Source: Methylocystis sp. (GTDB lineage: Bacteria; Pseudomonadota; Alphaproteobacteria; Rhizobiales; Beijerinckiaceae). Taken from it: a stretch of DNA of 51,008 bases. Below the pieces are notes generated by a model that did not search any database, was not told the origin of the DNA, and saw only the letters and a list, made by a program, of their open reading frames with translations. Positions 43,461-51,008 of the stretch are shown piece by piece. How positions within the stretch are numbered: the stretch's first letter is position 1; the number at the start of each line of letters is the position of its first letter. Location of the stretch: the NCBI GenBank assembly GCA_022843405.1, contig JALHNQ010000021.1:1-51008 (forward strand), in the 5' to 3' direction. The position numbers and the translations under genes were made by a program.

Positions 43461-44399
43461 ATGATCTCACTTCCATCCACCTACTCGGGCCTGATCTTGA
43501 TCGCGGCGCTCGCTGCGGCGCTTATCTTTCATCTCAGCCGGATGCTGGGCCGGCAGCGATGGGTTCATGCGGCCTACGCCGCCGCGGCCATCGGTCTGAT
43601 CTATCTGATGGGCGCCGCCGCCTTCGGCTGGGCGTTCGCCGGCGAAGGCGCGCTACTATGGGTCTATCTCGCGCTTTTCACCCTGACGGCTGCGGTTGCG
43701 GCGCGTCGGCGTTTGACGTTCGGCGCAATCGGCCTGCCATGGCTCTCTGCGCTGATCCAGCTCGGGGTCGTCGCTTATATGTTCGCGCCGGAATCATTCC
43801 GGAAGCCGCCGGTGACGGCGGCGCTATTCCTCTATTTCGTCTTCGAGGCGCTTGTCTGGCTGCGCGGGCGGGAGGACGAGCCGGCGACGCCGGGCGACGA
43901 CGACGATAAGAAACGGCCGCCGCTCTTCCCGCCGCCGCGGCGTCGCGGCGTCGCCGAAGTTTCCCTTGCTGTCACGGCTATTGCGATCGCCTATCTGCTC
44001 TTCGTCGGGCCGCGCACGGCCAATGTCGGTCCGGACTCGGCGACGGCACAGCAGCAGGAGCCGCAGATCGAAGAGGCCGCCGCAACCGGCGAGACGGCGG
44101 CGCCCGCGGAGACCGCAGCTTCGAATGAGGCAGCAAGTTCGGGGAGCGCAACGGGCGAACAGCCGGAAGCGGCGTTGCAAGTCGCAACAAGCGAGCCCTC
44201 AGCGGCGCCCGCGCCCGCCGCAGCGAAGGACCCTGGCGTTTATGCGGCTCGCGCCGGCGACACGTTCAAATCCATCGCCAAGCGCCTTTACGGAACGGCG
44301 GACAAATGGCGCGCGCTCGCCGACGCCAATCCCGACCTGAAAGCGAAGAAATTCCGCGCCGGCCAGCTCATCAAACTGCCGTCGGCGCCGACCCGATAA
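43461..44399 (+). CDS. Multi-helix membrane protein with C-terminal LysM domain
   Basis: A protein of 312 residues from the ATG at 43461 (AAGGAG upstream). Four hydrophobic helices occupy about 5-125, then a basic/acidic cytoplasmic stretch, another helix near 170-185, and an Ala/Glu/Ser-rich linker. A LysM domain ends the protein (about 255-308: YAARAGDTFKSIAKRLYG...FRAGQLIKLP). The topology would place the LysM domain in the periplasm, where it could grip peptidoglycan. The family is not recognised. It converges with the 5-formyl-THF cyclo-ligase gene. Confidence 0.85.
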   Translation: MISLPSTYSGLILIAALAAALIFHLSRMLGRQRWVHAAYAAAAIGLIYLMGAAAFGWAFAGEGALLWVYLALFTLTAAVAARRRLTFGAIGLPWLSALIQLGVVAYMFAPESFRKPPVTAALFLYFVFEALVWLRGREDEPATPGDDDDKKRPPLFPPPRRRGVAEVSLAVTAIAIAYLLFVGPRTANVGPDSATAQQQEPQIEEAAATGETAAPAETAASNEAASSGSATGEQPEAALQVATSEPSAAPAPAAAKDPGVYAARAGDTFKSIAKRLYGTADKWRALADANPDLKAKKFRAGQLIKLPSAPTR

Positions 44400-44421
44400 A
44401 AATTTGGGGCCGGCGTCGCGT

Positions 44422-45051
44422 TTAGGGCGCCGCGTCTGAACGGGGCTTCATTCCCGCTTCAAATGCGGCGAATCGTATCGTTTCCTGCTCGGTCATGACG
44501 AAATCCAGCCGCTGGTCATGCGGCTCGACCGGCACGTGATCCGCTTCCTGGCAGGAATGGGCCACGCCGATGGCGATCACCGGCTTTAACGCGCGAAGCG
44601 CCGAGAGCGTGGCGTCATAAATGCCGCCGCCATATCCGAGCCGGAAGCCGCGCCGATCGAAGGCGGCGAGCGGCGAGAAGACGATGTCGGGGTCGTACGC
44701 GGGCCTGTCTTCGGCAGGCTCCGACAGGCCGAACGGTCCTTTGACGAGGTCGTCGCCGGGCGCGAACGCTCTGAAGACGAGCGGTTGACGGACCTTGTGC
44801 ATCACCGGCAGAGTCACGCGGCGGCCTTGCGCGGCGAGCGCGTCGATGAGCGGGCGCGTATTGAGTTCGCTGCGGATCGGCCAATAGACCGAGACGATCG
44901 GCGCGTCGAGCGCGGCGTCGCGCGCAATGCGCTCGATGAGCGCGAGCCCCCGCGCGGCGATCGAGGCGGCGGCATCATGCGCTTCGCGCGGGGTGATGAG
45001 ATCGCGCCGCGCCAGCGAACGGCGGCGCAGCTCGGTTTTCGGATCGTTCAT
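44422..45051 (-). CDS. 5-formyltetrahydrofolate cyclo-ligase
   Basis: A protein of 209 residues from the ATG at 45051 (MNDPKTELRRRSLARRD); the longer open frame would read through the 6S-RNA-like sequence. It uses ATP to turn 5-formyl-THF into 5,10-methenyl-THF. The signature AAFDRRGFRLGYGGGIYD and the opening R-x-x-x-R-R block are present. Location just downstream of a 6S-RNA-like element matches the conserved ssrS-ygfA arrangement of proteobacteria. Confidence 0.94.
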   Translation of the reverse strand: MNDPKTELRRRSLARRDLITPREAHDAAASIAARGLALIERIARDAALDAPIVSVYWPIRSELNTRPLIDALAAQGRRVTLPVMHKVRQPLVFRAFAPGDDLVKGPFGLSEPAEDRPAYDPDIVFSPLAAFDRRGFRLGYGGGIYDATLSALRALKPVIAIGVAHSCQEADHVPVEPHDQRLDFVMTEQETIRFAAFEAGMKPRSDAAP

Positions 45052-45064
45052 ATGCGAGCAATAA

Positions 45065-45228
45065 CAGGGGAGGAGAGTGCGGGCCACAAGAGCCGTGGGA
45101 CATCGATCCCGGGAACCTACAACGTAGGTGGGCGCCATGTGGCCAAGCCCACGAGCGAGGCCAGGGACAGCTCCCATAAGGATCGATAAGGCCCCGGGGA
45201 ATAATAGTCCTGCACGCACCCCGCAGCG
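45065..45228 (-). ncRNA. ssrS: 6S RNA (candidate)
   Basis: The sequence directly upstream of the 5-formyl-THF cyclo-ligase gene folds as a long rod of about 160 bases. The closing stem pairs GGGGTGCG (45222-45215, minus strand) with CGCACTCTC near 45074-45081. An inner helix of 8 bp pairs ATCGATCC (45187-45180) with GGATCGAT (45109-45102). The apex has GTGGGC/GCCCAC, with a CCTAC-GTT-GTAGG hairpin on the 3' side. The unpaired parts between stems would form the central bubble that mimics an open promoter and binds sigma-70 RNA polymerase. A TACATT -10-like box lies just upstream. Exact ends are approximate. Confidence 0.68.
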
Positions 45229-45280
45229 CCGCTCGGTGAATGTAGCGTTCCGCGCGGCCCGGCGCCAGTAGGCATTTCGC

Positions 45281-46003
45281 CTATGCGAGCGCCAACTCCA
45301 GCGGCGCCGACTTTGCGCATTCGTTGCGCTCCGCCGAGACTCGCTCGATCCGCGTCAGCGTAAACAGGCCGAAGGGCGCTAGCGGGCGGCGCTCGACGAG
45401 CTTCATCTGCGGATTTCGGTCGATCCAATCGCCGATGATCGACCAGGGGAATTGCGGGCGCCAGCCAAGTTTGGGCGCCATATGGCGGTCGAGCCAGGCT
45501 TCGAATAGCGCGACGGCGTCGTCCTTGCCGCTTACGTGGTTGACGAGCACGATTTCGCCGCCTGGCCGCAGCACGCGGGCGAGTTCGTCGAGCACGGCCT
45601 GAGGCTCAGGGACGACCGTCAGCATGTAGGGAGCGACAACGCAGGCGAAAGTCGCGTCGGGGAAAGCCATCCGCGTTGCATCCATCTTGACGAGGCCGGC
45701 GACCTGGTCAAGCCGCTCGCGGCGCACGCGCTGCGCCGCCCGGCGCAGCATCGGCTCCGACAGATCGACGCCGACGACCTGCGTATGCCGAGAAAACAGC
45801 GGCAGTTCGAGGCCGGTTCCGACGCCAACGTCGAGAATGGGTCCGCGCGCCCCTGACGCCGCCGCCGCCGCGGCGCGGCGGCCGGGCTTCAGCAGAACGT
45901 CGAAGGTCAAATCATAGATCGGCGCCCAGCGCGCATAGGCGGCTTCGACATTGCCGTTGTCCAACGTTTCGACGTCGCGGAAATAGTTTCTTGCTTCGCT
46001 CAT
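45281..46003 (-). CDS. pmtA: Phosphatidylethanolamine N-methyltransferase
   Basis: A protein of 240 residues. It opens with VEAAYARWAPIYDLTFDVLL, has the SAM site ILDVGVGTGLELPLFS, DLSEPMLRRAAQRV, and VVAPYMLTVVPEPQAVLDELARVLRPGGEIVLVNH, matching Rhodobacter-type PmtA. It methylates phosphatidylethanolamine three times to make phosphatidylcholine at the inner membrane. Its ATG overlaps the mnmA stop by one base, so it is translationally coupled to mnmA. Confidence 0.9.
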   Translation of the reverse strand: MSEARNYFRDVETLDNGNVEAAYARWAPIYDLTFDVLLKPGRRAAAAAASGARGPILDVGVGTGLELPLFSRHTQVVGVDLSEPMLRRAAQRVRRERLDQVAGLVKMDATRMAFPDATFACVVAPYMLTVVPEPQAVLDELARVLRPGGEIVLVNHVSGKDDAVALFEAWLDRHMAPKLGWRPQFPWSIIGDWIDRNPQMKLVERRPLAPFGLFTLTRIERVSAERNECAKSAPLELALA

Positions 46004-47232
46004 CAGGGCGCCCTTCGCCGTTCTGCGGCGCGTAGCGGCGGCGCCTTTGATCCCATTGTGATTGCGGCGGGCTCGACGGCGGCGATAAATCCGCCGCCGA
46101 GCACGCGCGCCCCATCTTCGTCCGCGTCATAGAAGACGCAGGCCTGCCCAGGCGAAACGCCGAATTCGCTCGAGGCGAACACCACCGACGCGCCGCCGTC
46201 CTCGCCGGCGATCAGCCGCGCCGGCGCCGGCGGCCGCGTCGAGCGCACGCGCGCCATAATGTCTATCCCCTCGGGCGGCAAGGAGGAAAGCGTTCCTTCG
46301 CCGATCCAATTCACGTCGCGCAATTTCGCCGCGCGCGTCTCCAGCGCTTCGCGCGGGCCGACGACCACCTCAGCTTTCGCCGCGTCGAGACGCAGCACGT
46401 AAAGAGGCTCAAGGTCGCGACCGGCGACCTTCGCGCCAAGCCCGAGGCCGCGTCGCTGTCCGATGGTGTAATGGATCACCCCGGCATGGCGCCCGAGAAC
46501 CCGACCGTCGAGATGAACGATCTCGCCCGGCACCACCGACCCGGGCGCGAGCTTTTCAACCACGTCCGTATAGCGGCCGGTCGGCACGAAGCAGATGTCC
46601 TGGCTGTCCGGCTTGTCGGCGACCTCAAGCCCGATGCGACGGGCCATCTCGCGAACTTCGCCCTTGGTATAGTCGCCGAGCGGAAAGCGCAGCATTCGCA
46701 ATTGTTCGCGCGTCGTCGCAAAAAGGAAATAGCTCTGGTCGCGCGAGGCGTCCTTGGCGCGATAAAGCGCGCGCCCCCCCTGTCCGTCGTCGCGGGCGGA
46801 AATGTAATGGCCGGTTGCGAGCGCATGCGCGCCAAGGTCCTTGGCCGTTTCCATCAGATCGGCGAATTTGATGAACTGATTGCAGGCGACGCATGGCACC
46901 GGCGTCTCGCCCTTGGCGTAGCTCGCGGCGAATTCGTCGATCACCTTCTCGCGAAACTTGTTTTCATAATCGAGGACGAAATGCGGAATCCCGAGCTGCG
47001 CCGCGACGCTTCGGGCATCGTGAATATCGCGACCGGCGCAGCAGGCGCCCTTGCGATGCGTAGCTTCGCCATGATCGTAGAGCTGCATCGTCACGCCGAC
47101 GACGTCATAGCCCTGCTCCCTCAGCAGCGCGGCGACGACGCTTGAATCGACGCCGCCCGACATGGCGACGACGATTCGCGTCTCGCGCGGCGAGGACGGC
47201 TGCGGCGCATGATCCGATACGCTATTCGTCAT
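46003..47232 (-). CDS. mnmA: tRNA-specific 2-thiouridylase
   Basis: A protein of 409 residues from the ATG at 47232. The PP-loop SGGVDSS begins at 25, and the catalytic cysteine lies in [13 protein letters not shown] (Cys114/Cys117), paired with the later Cys in [12 protein letters not shown]. It thiolates U34 of tRNA-Lys, -Glu and -Gln with sulfur relayed by TusE-type or IscS donors. The N-terminal 18 residues before the PP-loop are slightly longer than usual. It is first of the mnmA-pmtA pair. Confidence 0.96.
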   Translation of the reverse strand: MTNSVSDHAPQPSSPRETRIVVAMSGGVDSSVVAALLREQGYDVVGVTMQLYDHGEATHRKGACCAGRDIHDARSVAAQLGIPHFVLDYENKFREKVIDEFAASYAKGETPVPCVACNQFIKFADLMETAKDLGAHALATGHYISARDDGQGGRALYRAKDASRDQSYFLFATTREQLRMLRFPLGDYTKGEVREMARRIGLEVADKPDSQDICFVPTGRYTDVVEKLAPGSVVPGEIVHLDGRVLGRHAGVIHYTIGQRRGLGLGAKVAGRDLEPLYVLRLDAAKAEVVVGPREALETRAAKLRDVNWIGEGTLSSLPPEGIDIMARVRSTRPPAPARLIAGEDGGASVVFASSEFGVSPGQACVFYDADEDGARVLGGGFIAAVEPAAITMGSKAPPLRAAERRRAP

Positions 47233-47468
47233 TAACGGAAGCGACGCCTGTCTACTACGCAGTTGGGCGAGATGGGTGAAGGCGCAAACCAAACGCCCGG
47301 CCCGCCGCGCATCGGTGAGGCCGCCGTCATCATTTAGAGCATTATCCGTCCAAGAGGCAATCCTATCGGCATTTTAAGGCGGAGAAAGTCGCCATCGGCG
47401 CGTCATATTGTTCATAGCCGCCATCGCTGCTATGACGCCGCGGCGTTTAAGACGCGGGGGCGGACCGA

Positions 47469-48410
47469 ATGGCGGCGATGAAACTCCTGGCTGGCAACTC
47501 CAACCGGCCGCTGGCGGAGGCGATCGCCGCCCATCTGGGGGTTCCGCTTTGTCGCGCCCAGGTTCGCCGCTTCGCCGACCAGGAAATCTGGGTCGAAATC
47601 CTGGAGAATGTCCGCGGACAGGACACATTCGTGATCCAGTCGACATCCGCGCCGGCCAACGACCATCTCATGGAACTGCTGATCATGGTCGACGCGCTGC
47701 GTCGCGCTTCGGCGCGTCGCATCACGGCGGTCATTCCCTATTTCGGCTACGCCCGTCAGGATCGCAAACAGGGACCGCGCACCCCGATCTCGGCGAAGCT
47801 TGTCAGCAATCTCATCACGCGGGCAGGGGCGGATCGCGTTCTCACCGTCGATCTTCACGCCGGCCAAGTTCAGGGCTTCTTCGATATTCCGACCGATAAT
47901 CTCTTCGCCGCGCCGGTCATCGTGGCGGACATTAAGTCGCACCTCGACCTCAAGAACGTCATGGTCGTGTCGCCGGACGTCGGCGGCGTCGTGCGCGCCC
48001 GGGCGCTGGCGAAGCGCATCGACGCGCCGCTGGCGATCGTCGACAAGCGACGCGAGCGCGCTGGCGAGTCGGAAGTCATGAACATCATCGGCGACGTCGA
48101 CGGCCGCAATTGCATTCTCATCGACGACATCGTCGATTCAGGCGGCACGCTGTGCAACGCCGCCGAAGCGTTGCTGGCGGCGGGCGCCGGCTCCGTATTC
48201 GCCTATATCACCCATGGCGTTCTGTCAGGCGCGGCGGCGGAGCGCATCGCCAATTCCAAGCTGAAACAGCTCGTCGTCACCGATACGATCCGCGCCACGG
48301 CCGCGGTCGAATCCGCTCCGAACATTCGTGTCATTCCGATCGGCCATCTGATCGGCGAGGCGATCGCGCGAACGGCGCGGGAGGAGAGCGTCTCGAGCCT
48401 GTTCGATTAG
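47469..48410 (+). CDS. prs: Ribose-phosphate pyrophosphokinase
   Basis: A protein of 313 residues that makes PRPP from ribose-5-phosphate and ATP. Motifs: [27 protein letters not shown] and the PRPP-binding [13 protein letters not shown]. The ATG at 47469 has a G-rich site before it. The in-frame ATG at 47478 (MKLLAGNSN) matches the usual family N-terminus better and may be the true start, giving 310 residues. It stands alone, divergent from mnmA. Confidence 0.97.
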   Translation: MAAMKLLAGNSNRPLAEAIAAHLGVPLCRAQVRRFADQEIWVEILENVRGQDTFVIQSTSAPANDHLMELLIMVDALRRASARRITAVIPYFGYARQDRKQGPRTPISAKLVSNLITRAGADRVLTVDLHAGQVQGFFDIPTDNLFAAPVIVADIKSHLDLKNVMVVSPDVGGVVRARALAKRIDAPLAIVDKRRERAGESEVMNIIGDVDGRNCILIDDIVDSGGTLCNAAEALLAAGAGSVFAYITHGVLSGAAAERIANSKLKQLVVTDTIRATAAVESAPNIRVIPIGHLIGEAIARTAREESVSSLFD

Positions 48411-48459
48411 GGTTTTCGCTGGAATAGCGCCCCGAGCAGCCTGTGCTCGGCCAATCGGT

Positions 48460-48915
48460 TCAATCGGCCGTCGGCCGGAAACTTGCGCGCAGCGCGAGGA
48501 GGCAGGCGCCGGCGAATCCGAAGCTGGTCACGACGATGCTCGCCATGAGATAGAGCCTGAAAAAGGTTGGACCCCAACCTTCGGCGGGCGGGCCGTCGAG
48601 CACGGGAAACGCCGCCTGCAAGAGGAACAGGCTCGAATTGGTGAACGCGCCCACGACCATCGCCCAGCGCACGGGCCAGGCGAAGGGAATTCGCGTTCCA
48701 TAGAACCCGAGCAGCAGCGCGCTCATCAGCAGGAAGTCGATATGGGCCTGCAGGACGCGTGAAATTTTCCCTGGAAAAATCGACGCTATCAGCGGCGCTT
48801 CCATTTTGAGCGCCACCAGACACCATGCCAAAACGAGCGCGACGAGTATCCATAAGGCGGCGCCCCTGAGCAGAATAATGTTGGCGTCTCGATTCGATCG
48901 TCCGATTTGAATCAT
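48460..48915 (-). CDS. Four-helix membrane protein of unknown family
   Basis: A protein of 151 residues from the ATG at 48915. Four membrane helices are visible (about 15-37, 58-75, 82-104 and 120-143). His58 sits at the start of helix 2 in LQAHIDFLLM. Size, topology and the histidine at position 58 recall styrene oxide isomerase (StyC), a heme-binding four-helix enzyme of about 170 residues, but the similarity is weak and the StyC-type Asn nearby is not seen. It is divergent from a FeaR-type regulator, which probably controls it. Confidence 0.75.
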   Translation of the reverse strand: MIQIGRSNRDANIILLRGAALWILVALVLAWCLVALKMEAPLIASIFPGKISRVLQAHIDFLLMSALLLGFYGTRIPFAWPVRWAMVVGAFTNSSLFLLQAAFPVLDGPPAEGWGPTFFRLYLMASIVVTSFGFAGACLLALRASFRPTAD

Positions 48916-49041
48916 TCTAATTTTCCTGCAGACTTCGGCGAGTCGCCGCAGGACGGATATGCAACGTCCATCACAAAAATGCTTGACTGAGGCGGCTGAA
49001 AAACTTGTCTGAAATGGATCTGCGGGGCGTGAAGAGGCGCG

Positions 49042-49992
49042 ATGACGAAAACGCAAATTCTTTCGACCGAAGACGCGCCGCCGAGCCGTCGCCGCGAGTG
49101 GCTCTGCGAGGTGATCGGTCGCGAATACGCCCGTGCAGACGCTTACGCCCTGCCGACGCAGCCGCTGTTCAATGAAATGACGATATATGGCGAAAAGGAC
49201 GTGCGAATCTCGGCGATCCGCTCAAACGCCATTCGCATCGAAAGACCAAAGCGGCCACTGCTGCCGGAGAGTCAGGACGCCTATCTCGCGGTTGTGCTGC
49301 TATCGGGCGAATATTTTCTTGAGCAGGGCGAACGTCAAGTATCGCTGCGTCAGGGCGACATGACGATCTACGACGCCACCCAGCCGCACAAAATCTATTG
49401 CCCCGGCGCATTCTCAAAGCTGATCGTCTCTCTGCCGCGCGCGACGACGCGCGCGCGATCGCCCGGCGTCGACCACCATTTGGCGTCGCGAGTGGCCGGC
49501 GCCGCGGGCATCGGCGCGATGGCGGTGTCCTATATCCGATCCCTTGCGGCCCATGCCGGCGAACTGACCGACGAATCCTTCGCCGCGACGTCGGATCACT
49601 GCACCGATTTGATCGCCCTGTCGCTGTCGGAGCCGGATGAATATCGCCGAGCAAACCGTGGCCGGGAGGCTACGCTGCGGCGGGTGAAGCGGTTCATTGA
49701 GAGCCGCCTTCGCGATCCCGAACTCGACCCCGCGATGGCGGCGCAGGCGCTTGGTCTCTCGTCGCGCTATCTCAATTCGCTTTTCGAAGCCGAGGGCCTG
49801 TCGCTCATGCGCTACGTATGGGCGAGGCGTCTGGAAAACTGTCGGCGCGACCTCGCATCTGACGCTCGGGCGTCGATCGGCGAGATCGCCTATCGCTGGG
49901 GATTTAGCGATCTCTCGCATTTCAGCCGCGCGTTTCGTCGGCGATTCGGCCAATCGGCGCGCGAGGCGCGGGGTCGGAGTCGCCAATTGTAA
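49042..49992 (+). CDS. AraC-family regulator, FeaR-like
   Basis: A protein of 316 residues. The N-terminal AraC-binding-like domain (about 20-190; YLAVVLLSGEYFLEQGERQV, GDMTIYDATQPHKI) is the type found in FeaR and related activators. The C-terminal HTH_18 domain (about 210-310) has AMAAQALGLSSRYLNSLFEA and GEIAYRWGFSDLSHFSRAFR. FeaR-type proteins sense aromatic amine/aldehyde breakdown states or related small molecules. A GAAGAGG site precedes the ATG. The 126-base gap to the divergent membrane-protein gene contains a TTGACT that could serve as a -35 box. Confidence 0.93.
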   Translation: MTKTQILSTEDAPPSRRREWLCEVIGREYARADAYALPTQPLFNEMTIYGEKDVRISAIRSNAIRIERPKRPLLPESQDAYLAVVLLSGEYFLEQGERQVSLRQGDMTIYDATQPHKIYCPGAFSKLIVSLPRATTRARSPGVDHHLASRVAGAAGIGAMAVSYIRSLAAHAGELTDESFAATSDHCTDLIALSLSEPDEYRRANRGREATLRRVKRFIESRLRDPELDPAMAAQALGLSSRYLNSLFEAEGLSLMRYVWARRLENCRRDLASDARASIGEIAYRWGFSDLSHFSRAFRRRFGQSAREARGRSRQL

Positions 49993-50006
49993 GAAGGAGC
50001 ATTGAA

Positions 50007-50339
50007 ATGGAAGCCGTGGAATTGAGCTGGGGTAATGTGCTCAAGATATGGTGGGCCTGGGCCTGGCGCTCGATGCTGGGCGCCTTGGTTATAGGGTTTT
50101 TCCTGGGTTTCATGGCGGGGTTTATTGGGGCGGCGCTGAAGTATGATAGTAAGCCTTTCATCGTGCCCGCTAATATTCTCGGCTTTTTTATCGGCTTGGG
50201 CTGGTCGATTTGCTGTTTGCGTTGGGCGCTTAAGAAAACCTATCGGAATTTCCGCGTCGCGCTGATCTCTGAACAATCGGCGCCGCTCCCGCAGGCGACC
50301 AATGAGTCGCGCCAGCCAAGTGAGTCCGGGCCAGTCTGA
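50007..50339 (+). CDS. Small membrane protein, unknown
   Basis: A protein of 110 residues, with AAGGAG at good distance from the ATG. Two hydrophobic helices (about 20-45 and 52-72), with Trp clusters at the first (LKIWWAWAWRSMLGALVIGF), are followed by a basic segment (RWALKKTYRNFRVALI) and a Ser/Pro tail. The DNA is less GC-rich than its neighbours. I do not recognise the family. It starts 14 bases after the AraC gene stop, so it could be co-transcribed with it. Confidence 0.75.
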   Translation: MEAVELSWGNVLKIWWAWAWRSMLGALVIGFFLGFMAGFIGAALKYDSKPFIVPANILGFFIGLGWSICCLRWALKKTYRNFRVALISEQSAPLPQATNESRQPSESGPV

Positions 50340-50363
50340 AGACGGTTCTGGACATATCGCGGA

Positions 50364-50585
50364 TCAGCGATCTTCAGTTCGGTCGGGCAAGGAAATATCG
50401 ATGCCGGCACGCCTCCGCGAGACTTCGACCAACCAGCGCCCATGGTGAGCTGCAAGGGCCTCTTCGGAAGTTTTGACCGATACGTCGACGCACGGGCTCC
50501 ACGCGCCGATCAACCGCAGCGCGCCAGTCCGTGCGCGCCGCAGAATCTCGGAAAATTGTGCTTTCGCCTTTGCCACAGACCACAT
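50364..50585 (-). CDS. Phd/YefM-type antitoxin-like protein, orphan
   Basis: A protein of 73 residues. MWSVAKAKAQFSEILRRAR is the DNA-binding Phd N-terminus. The middle PCVDVSVKTSEE and the tail LVEVSRRRAGIDISLPDR match the toxin-wrapping C-terminus of Phd antitoxins paired with VapC-type toxins, though the central GP(Q)-I segment reads ALRLIGAWS and seems degraded. No PIN-domain toxin gene lies downstream on this strand, where it would be expected, so the antitoxin is orphaned or decaying. Confidence 0.7.
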   Translation of the reverse strand: MWSVAKAKAQFSEILRRARTGALRLIGAWSPCVDVSVKTSEEALAAHHGRWLVEVSRRRAGIDISLPDRTEDR

Positions 50586-50623
50586 TCCAATTTCCGATTT
50601 GGGATAGTGGACTATGTGTGAAG

Positions 50624-50833
50624 CTAGATCATTTTAAAATGCTTGAGAGCTGCTTCGATATGCGGCTTCATCTCAGGAGGGCAAGGATGAGCGCGAGACG
50701 CGGGGTCAAGACGGTTTGGGGCGATCCGGCTTGTAAGACCGAATGACGCCTTTACATCCGCGATGTAGCATGTTTTCGGCGCTTTTCCGTAGGTCAATTT
50801 CACGCGCTTCCCGATTTCTTTATATGTCGCCAT
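50624..50833 (-). CDS. Small conserved hypothetical protein
   Basis: A protein of 69 residues opening MATYKEIGKRVKLTYGKAPK, with TCYIADVKASFGL in the middle, then APNRLDPASRAHPCPPEMK and ending EAALKHFKMI. I recognise this as a small conserved family (TYKEI...K-TCWIA-type...APNR...HPCPP...FGMI) scattered in rhizobia and actinobacteria, without known function and often in accessory regions. The ATG at 50833 is preferred over a TTG one codon earlier. The Cys pair and compact size suggest a small nucleic-acid- or metal-binding protein. Confidence 0.7.
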   Translation of the reverse strand: MATYKEIGKRVKLTYGKAPKTCYIADVKASFGLTSRIAPNRLDPASRAHPCPPEMKPHIEAALKHFKMI

Positions 50834-50893
50834 CAAATGCTTTCTTTCTAAAAATGGGAAGAAACTCTGCTAGAATTGGATTGATATACCCTA

Positions 50894-50905
50894 GGGTCCA
50901 GACCC
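50894..50905. repeat. Short inverted repeat near a probable IS end
   Basis: GGGTC-CA-GACCC is a perfect 5-bp inverted repeat, 60 bases before the start of the transposase-like frame. It may lie at or near the left end of the insertion sequence that continues beyond the window. The other end is not visible, so this cannot be confirmed. Confidence 0.25.
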
Positions 50906-50964
50906 ATAAACTGCTTGGCATGAACCAAGCGTTGTGATTCACGGCTTCCTGAAAGGGGACGCTG

Positions 50965-51008
50965 ATGATTCTGGATCACTTCTGGCTGACGGCGGCGCAG
51001 TTTTCGAA
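50965..51008 (+). mobile_element. Start of an IS5-family-like transposase, partial
   Basis: The final 44 bases open a frame behind GAAAGGGG: MILDHFWLTAAQFS, then the window ends. The phrase (D)xFWLTxxQ(F/W) near the N-terminus is typical of IS5-family transposases of the type that continue with PxLP and VDDRRVISG. Only 14 residues are available, so the call rests on this short resemblance. Confidence 0.5.

Overview
The window is a GC-rich chromosomal segment of an alphaproteobacterium. Gene content and order (coaD, two cyclophilins, queA, tgt; gltB/gltD; rlmJ; pmtA; a 6S-RNA-like sequence before a 5-formyltetrahydrofolate cyclo-ligase gene; abundant palindromic intergenic repeats) point to the order Hyphomicrobiales, plausibly a Methylocystaceae/Beijerinckiaceae-type bacterium. 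That placement is inference; no methane-oxidation or photosynthesis genes are present to confirm it. Because codons are rich in G/C at the third position, the non-coding frames are open for long stretches, and most long antisense frames are shadows.

Layout. 1-1036: 5' part of a secreted Ala/Pro-rich protein gene that runs off the left edge. 1499-9374: glutamate synthase, with gltB and gltD separated by a membrane GGDEF diguanylate cyclase gene, plus a small membrane protein gene. 9430-15476: envelope and housekeeping genes (L,D-transpeptidase with peptide repeats, DUF459/SGNH protein, RNase T2, rlmJ, a Trp/Arg-rich exported peptide, GST, LysM protein). 15689-20025: coaD, periplasmic and cytoplasmic cyclophilins, queA, a small ORF, and tgt. 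20358-21842: a HigA-like regulator directly followed by an orphan DNA methyltransferase. 21851-27298: recG, a VanX-like dipeptidase, a divergent exported superoxide-dismutase-like protein, a GST and small membrane proteins.

27471-35345 is an eight-gene minus-strand glycan operon. It encodes glucose-1-phosphate cytidylyltransferase, CDP-glucose 4,6-dehydratase, a zinc-type sugar C-methyltransferase, a 3,5-epimerase, a PLP sugar aminotransferase, two further methyltransferases and a glycosyltransferase. Together these predict a CDP-activated, C-methyl-branched 4-amino-deoxy sugar that is then modified and transferred. An AT-rich SGNH-family membrane protein gene (35874-37001) lies divergently beside it. 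This is the most interesting accessory region.

37061-48410: glucan biosynthesis gene opgD with a small membrane protein gene, amino-acid permease, photolyase, cobT, a membrane LysM protein, 5-formyl-THF cyclo-ligase with 6S RNA, pmtA, mnmA and prs. 48460-51008: a four-helix membrane protein divergent from a FeaR-type AraC regulator, a small membrane protein, an orphan Phd-type antitoxin, a small conserved protein, and the start of what looks like an IS5-family transposase at the right edge.

No rRNA, tRNA or CRISPR array was seen.
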